The translations under genes were made by a program, and so were the position numbers. Source: Micrasema longulum (taxonomy: Eukaryota; Arthropoda; Insecta; Trichoptera; Brachycentridae). From it: a stretch of DNA of 64,000 nt. Location: NCBI GenBank assembly GCA_022494885.1, contig JAGVSM010003740.1, forward strand, positions 1 to 64,000. The letters are read 5' to 3'. Of the stretch, positions 37,401 to 43,400 are shown piece by piece. How positions within the stretch are numbered: the stretch's first letter is position 1; every line of letters begins with the position of its first letter. Below the pieces are notes generated by a model. The model had not been told where the DNA came from, made no database searches, and worked only from the letters and a program-made list of their open reading frames with translations.

Positions 37401-40400
37401 AGTAAACCTGGTGTTGTAATCATGTACCAACTAGAGTTTATACTCGGAGTGCGACGCATGCTGACAAATTAATTTGTACCAAAGTAGAGCCCTAACAGAT
37501 AATTTATTTACAGATTTATACATTAATGATATTTAAATATTGTGTCTCTGGCGGTATACATCTTTATGTAGTAGCAATTTGATCATAGAATTTTGCAAGG
37601 TTTGAATAAAATTAATATTAGTTTCACTTGATAACCCCCAGGAAGTTATAGCGTATCGTATAATTGATTCAGAGAGAGATAAATAAATAATTCGTAAAGT
37701 ATTAACAGGGACATAATATTTTAATATGTACATTCTATTACTTATTGCTCTTAATCGCTTATACAATTTTCTAATATGTACATCCCATTTAAAATTACAA
37801 TCTATAGTTAAACCTAAATAAACATACTGCTCAATATTTTCACACATGCACGGTTGCATAATATCACTATGGATACATGTAAAGTTATGTGATAAAATTG
37901 ACGGTGTTTTGTGAGTTTTATAGTTCGGTGATCTTATGTGCATAAGTTTGGTTTTCTTTGAATTAATTATTAAACCTGCATCATGGGACCATTTTCGCAG
38001 GTTTTAAAAGTCTTCTTGCAATAATTTCTCTGCAGTTTTGAGATCCTTGTGAGACACAACTAAAGCAGTATCATCGGCGTATACATAGTGTTTGACATTA
38101 TTAAATAGTTTATACATGACTGTCACATATATTATATACAAGGTAGGGCCCAATATTGATCCTTGTGGCACCCCCGAAGAAACGTGTTCTATTTTACTAT
38201 TTTCATCTAATACTTTTGACACATATTTTTCTATTAGTTAAATAATTTTTGAAAAGTTTTAAAAGGTTTCCTCTGATTCCAATGTCATTCAATGTGTCTA
38301 TTAATGTTGAATGGTTAATTGTATCAAATGCCTTTGAATTGTCAATAAATAGAACAAGGGTGTGATATTTTTTATTTAGTTCATTATTTATTCCATTTGA
38401 AAAATCTTGTAATAATAATTCCGTACTCTTTTTCTTTTGGAAACCATATTGATATTGATCAATTATAGAAAATTTTGATAAATAATTAATTAATTTTTTA
38501 GCTATGTATTTTTCTAATATTTTTTCAAAAACAGGCAAAATACTTATTGGTCGATAATTACTAATGTCTGAATGTTTACCACTTTTATATATGGGTCTGA
38601 CTATACTATATTTAAGTAATTCTGGTATTTCCGCTTGGAGTATAATGCAATTAATTAAATGTGTTAATACTGGTCCTAATAAATCAATATTATTTTACAT
38701 CATACATTCTAATATTATCAAATCCAGCAGATTTACTATTTTTAAATATCGCAAAAGAAGTCGCATCCTCGGGAGACCATTGGTTAAACCCGAGGATGTT
38801 AGAGCGCTCGCCTCCTACCTAATAGCTTGATAATTTATGGATCTGGACCTCGATTATGGTGGGAAGATAGAGACGTCATACCTTCACCTTGACGGTATAG
38901 CTGAAGATAAATTCTTTCTAGCGATTAATAAGATACACTACCGACCTCCCGCCTTCAAGTTTTAGGAAGGTACACCGATATGAAACATTGGGAAGCGTAC
39001 TAAATTCTGACACAACTGTCAGTTTTGAAAACAAGCGGCTAGATGCAAAAAATAATGTCGCTAGATTCTGCCCTATTAACATATTTTCATTTTATTTTTA
39101 TTTATTTATACTCGTATATACGCCCAATGAGCATTTTTAAGGGCATATTTATACATAGAAAATTATTATTAAAAACGTAGAAAGACTCAACGGTATATAG
39201 TAGACTTTGTGGGAGTAGAAGCGGGAGAGAGGTGTTTATAATTTCATTTGATTCAGTGATCGTTTGAAAGAAGACAACTTGCTATCAAAGAAATCAAGAC
39301 TAATATGTTTGTTGGCATAGGGGCATGAAAACCATAGTTAGTTCTATGGTTATCGGTATGAAAGAGTAAGTTTTGTCTGGGGTTTCTAGTTGGGATATTT
39401 AATTTTATTTTAGTTAAAATGTTGCCACTATAAAAAGAATTAGTTATTATATTTTTTCCATCTGTTTTACTATCTTTCTGAGTGTGAGTATCGAGAGTCA
39501 GCCTTGTAATCGCTCAGTAGATAAATACAGACGATCGTTAAGTATACCGTCTTGGTAATTCTCAAAAGTCGTGTAAAAATCATGTTCAAGCTAGCATTTT
39601 TTGCTTGAATTGGGATTTATTGGAGTTTATAATCGGTTTAAAGTGGCCGCTTTTTATCACAGAAGCCTATTTAAAATATGAATGAAAACTATTTTAATTA
39701 CGTAAGGAAGGCAAAGGAAAGTTTTGGCGTCACTTATTGGTTCAATTCGATCATGCGACATCATAGACGACAAGACGGAAGGCAAACCGAGGTAGATAGA
39801 GATAGTACAAAAGTCAAGTAAACCGTCTAGGTATATACATATTGATGAAGACAGCGTTTTTAGCTCTTAAAAGACTGTGGTAAATAATCCCTTTGCGCGC
39901 GGTGATTTAACATCATGTTACCACCAGCAAAAGACGGAATATTCTAAAGTTCAGGCATTTGAAAAAAAAACATGCAGACATACTGTTCAAGAATTCTTTT
40001 TCCATAATTTATGCGAATAAACATATAATTTAGCCCTGTCAAAACAAAATAAATTAAAAATCACAAATACACCGCTCATGTTACGCGCGTGTGTCCCCTA
40101 TCACTATCATCAACCGACTGAAGACCAGTGGCGAATGATGGTTTTATTTACAGGTAAGCCATAAAAAATATCATATATTTGTACCAACATAGGAGGTACC
40201 TACATAATATAATGTAAGTAATATATACTATAAATTTATATTTTGTTGTGGTTCTGTGTGATACAATAACTCTCATCCATGAAATCAACTCAAACGATGT
40301 AACTTCGTAATATATTATATTAATAGATATATTATCTGTTACTTTAATATATAATTCATTTAAAAATAAATAAAAAAATACCATTATGGATTCAGTCGAT

Positions 40401-43400
40401 ATACAATTGAAATGTCAACTGGCCGCATTGTTCTAGTAATTAATAGTGCTAAAAACGGCCGCGTGGAGCGCTATATGCCCTGCATTATGAGGCATGAAAT
40501 TAGTTATGGTCTAATGTCAAAAGTACCATCTCAAAGAAAAATAGTCCTTAAGAAACAACGTTTGAAATACTGTTTTCCAAATCAAGAATCTTCAAATAAT
40601 TTGTGTAATCTGCAAGTTTAATCTAGGAGAAAACCCCGCACTGGGGTTAATACATTCAAAATATAGCATACTTATGTGTATGAGAAAATAAGCTGGAATA
40701 ATCGGCTAGTTTCTTGACTTACCGCAGGCGCTGGGCGCGCTTTACTAAAATGTATATTTATATTAGGATAAAAATACAAACGGTGGAAATTATTTAAAAT
40801 AAATGGTAATTATTTATTTGTTTTTCTGTAAATAAAGTTACAATAAAACATTATTATGGTTAGTCAAATATAATGGTAAGCTGTGCATAATCGCTTCTAT
40901 ACACGGTTCTGAAGACTGAATCTGTTTTAGACGACACCCGTCGCAAAACAGCGTCTCTGTCTTCCTTGTTATCACTTCAATCTTCGTGCTCTCTCTTGTA
41001 TAAGGTATCTACATAGATGTGTTGCTGAATTAGCGGACATGCATTCTTCGCGTAGCAAGGATAAATATTTTTTGTGTTAACATTTAGCATAGTTATACAA
41101 ATTTCACTTTCCAAATCGGGTGCGAAAATGTCCATTTGAAGATTTAGAAAAATACGCATTCATAATTTTAAAAATAAAAGAGATATATCAAGTCTTGTGT
41201 CCTATGTCGACCAGTGTGACGTCATAGCAACACGAAAATTATTTTTTGCAGAATTTATTTAAAAAACAAACGATATGGACACGCCAATGGTGAATATGCA
41301 TAATCCGGAGATCAAATACGCAAATACATTTGTATGAAGAAAAGCCAGATCGTGTATCCTCTTCAGCAAGATGATTCTCCGCCAAGAAGTTTAACTTATT
41401 CGATTTTTATTTGTTTTGTTTATTTTTCCATACAAATATTATTTACATAAAAATATTACAAAAATACATCTTAAAATTACGCTATAACATAAATTGGAAA
41501 AAATGCCCACTAAGACTTCAGCGTCTGAGCCTGGTACGACATGAAAAGAAAAGAAGAGAAAAGAAAAACCAAATGAACATATTACAACAGAGATGAAGAA
41601 CATTTTAGAGAAGGTAATATAGAAGAGGAACTGCAATCCTTGGTTACAAAGGTTTACGAAGTGTGCAAGGGAGAGTGATTTGCTAATGAATGTGCAAAAG
41701 TCGAACGTCATGGTCTTTGAAAGAAATGTAACTATGACTGAATGTAAGATTGTAGTAAATGGAGATAGTTTGAAACAGGTCGAAGAATTTGTATATCTGG
41801 GTAGTATGTTTACCAGAGATGGAAATATGGACAAGGATATTGAAAGGAGGGTTAGTGCCGGTAACAGAGTTAATGGTGCCTTAAAGTCTGTCGTAGCAAA
41901 TAAGTGTCTATCGCAAGAGGCTAAATTAGCAGTTCATAATGGAGTTCTGGTACCAACCCTAATGTATGGAAGCGAAGCATGGAGTTGGAAAAAAAGGGAC
42001 GAAAGTAGACTGAATGCTGTTGAAATGCGATCCCTCAGGCGAATGTGCGGAAAAACAATGTATGATAGGTGCCCTAATGTCTAAATTAGAGCAGAATGCA
42101 AGGCTGAGTTAAGCATTATCGACAAAATTAAGAAAGGTCTTTTGCGATGGTTCGGTCATGTGGAGCGAATGAATGATGAAAGAACGGCTAAAAAGATTTT
42201 ATGATGCGAATGTGTCTGGTTGTAGAAGTCGAGGAAGGCCGAGAAAGACATGGCATGATCAAGTACAACAAATTCTTGAAAGTGGTCATGTGAAAAGTCG
42301 GAATAATCGACGTGCGTGCATGAGAAGATGTATGAATGTGAAGGAAGCAAAGGAAGTGTGCCAGGACAGAGTGGTGTGGCGTTCTATCCTCTCTGCCTAC
42401 CCCTCCGGGGAAATGGCGTGATGGTTAGTTAGTTAGTTAGTTAGTAATATAGAAGTCGCCTAGTTTATCTACAGGGCTTATGACCTGTCAATGGCTGGTT
42501 TAAGTGGCCACTTTACACACTGTGTAACATTCACCATTCTGCCCATGTTGATAAATCCACCTGGTCCATGAAGAAGTATAGAAATTGAAAAAATAACATT
42601 TTCAGGCGTTGCCTAGTGTGTAGGTGAAATAATTCAATAAGATGAATCTCACCCGCATAAATAAAGGTTTCAGCTCTTTAACTTCACAGACATCAACAGA
42701 TGAAAGAATTGAAGGAATATAGATGTTCAAATATGGGCAGAATGGTTAATGTTACACAGTGTGTAAAGAGGCCACTTAATCCAGCCATTGACAGGTCATA
42801 AGTCCTGTAGATGCCTAGACTTCTATATTACCTTCTCTTAAATGTTCTTCATCTCTGTTGTAATATGTTAATGTTAACAGCTCCCCAGGGAGTTGAATCC
42901 AGTCCTTGTCTACAAAAATTTGGACAAACTCAAAATATTGTTGTTAAATTAACATATGCTGATATTATGATGACATGATTTATTTACAGCATAAATTTAT
43001 TTTTAATTTTAATTATTTTTATTTTTTAAAATGTGTCTATCTGTTCCTTCCATGCTTATTCAAGACCTCAAACCTACCTTAAACTGTACCAGTGATTTAA
43101 TGTTTTGTAGTTCCTTGGTTAGAAGATTGAAGGATCTTAGACAAACATGTAAGGAATGCCCTGTGCGGACTTAGTTCTGCATCCTGGAACTGACAGTACA
43201 CTATCGGATCTATTACTAATACGATTTAAATTATTACTAAACAATTCCCTATTCAAGAAAACATTTTTCAGGCACTGAAATAAATATAATTTTCCAAAGC
43301 TAAGGAGTCCACTCTCTACGTATTATAAATTATATATTACTAGGAAATAGTCTATGTTTTTTGTAAATTATCTTAATTTTCTGTGCATTTTCTATAGAGC

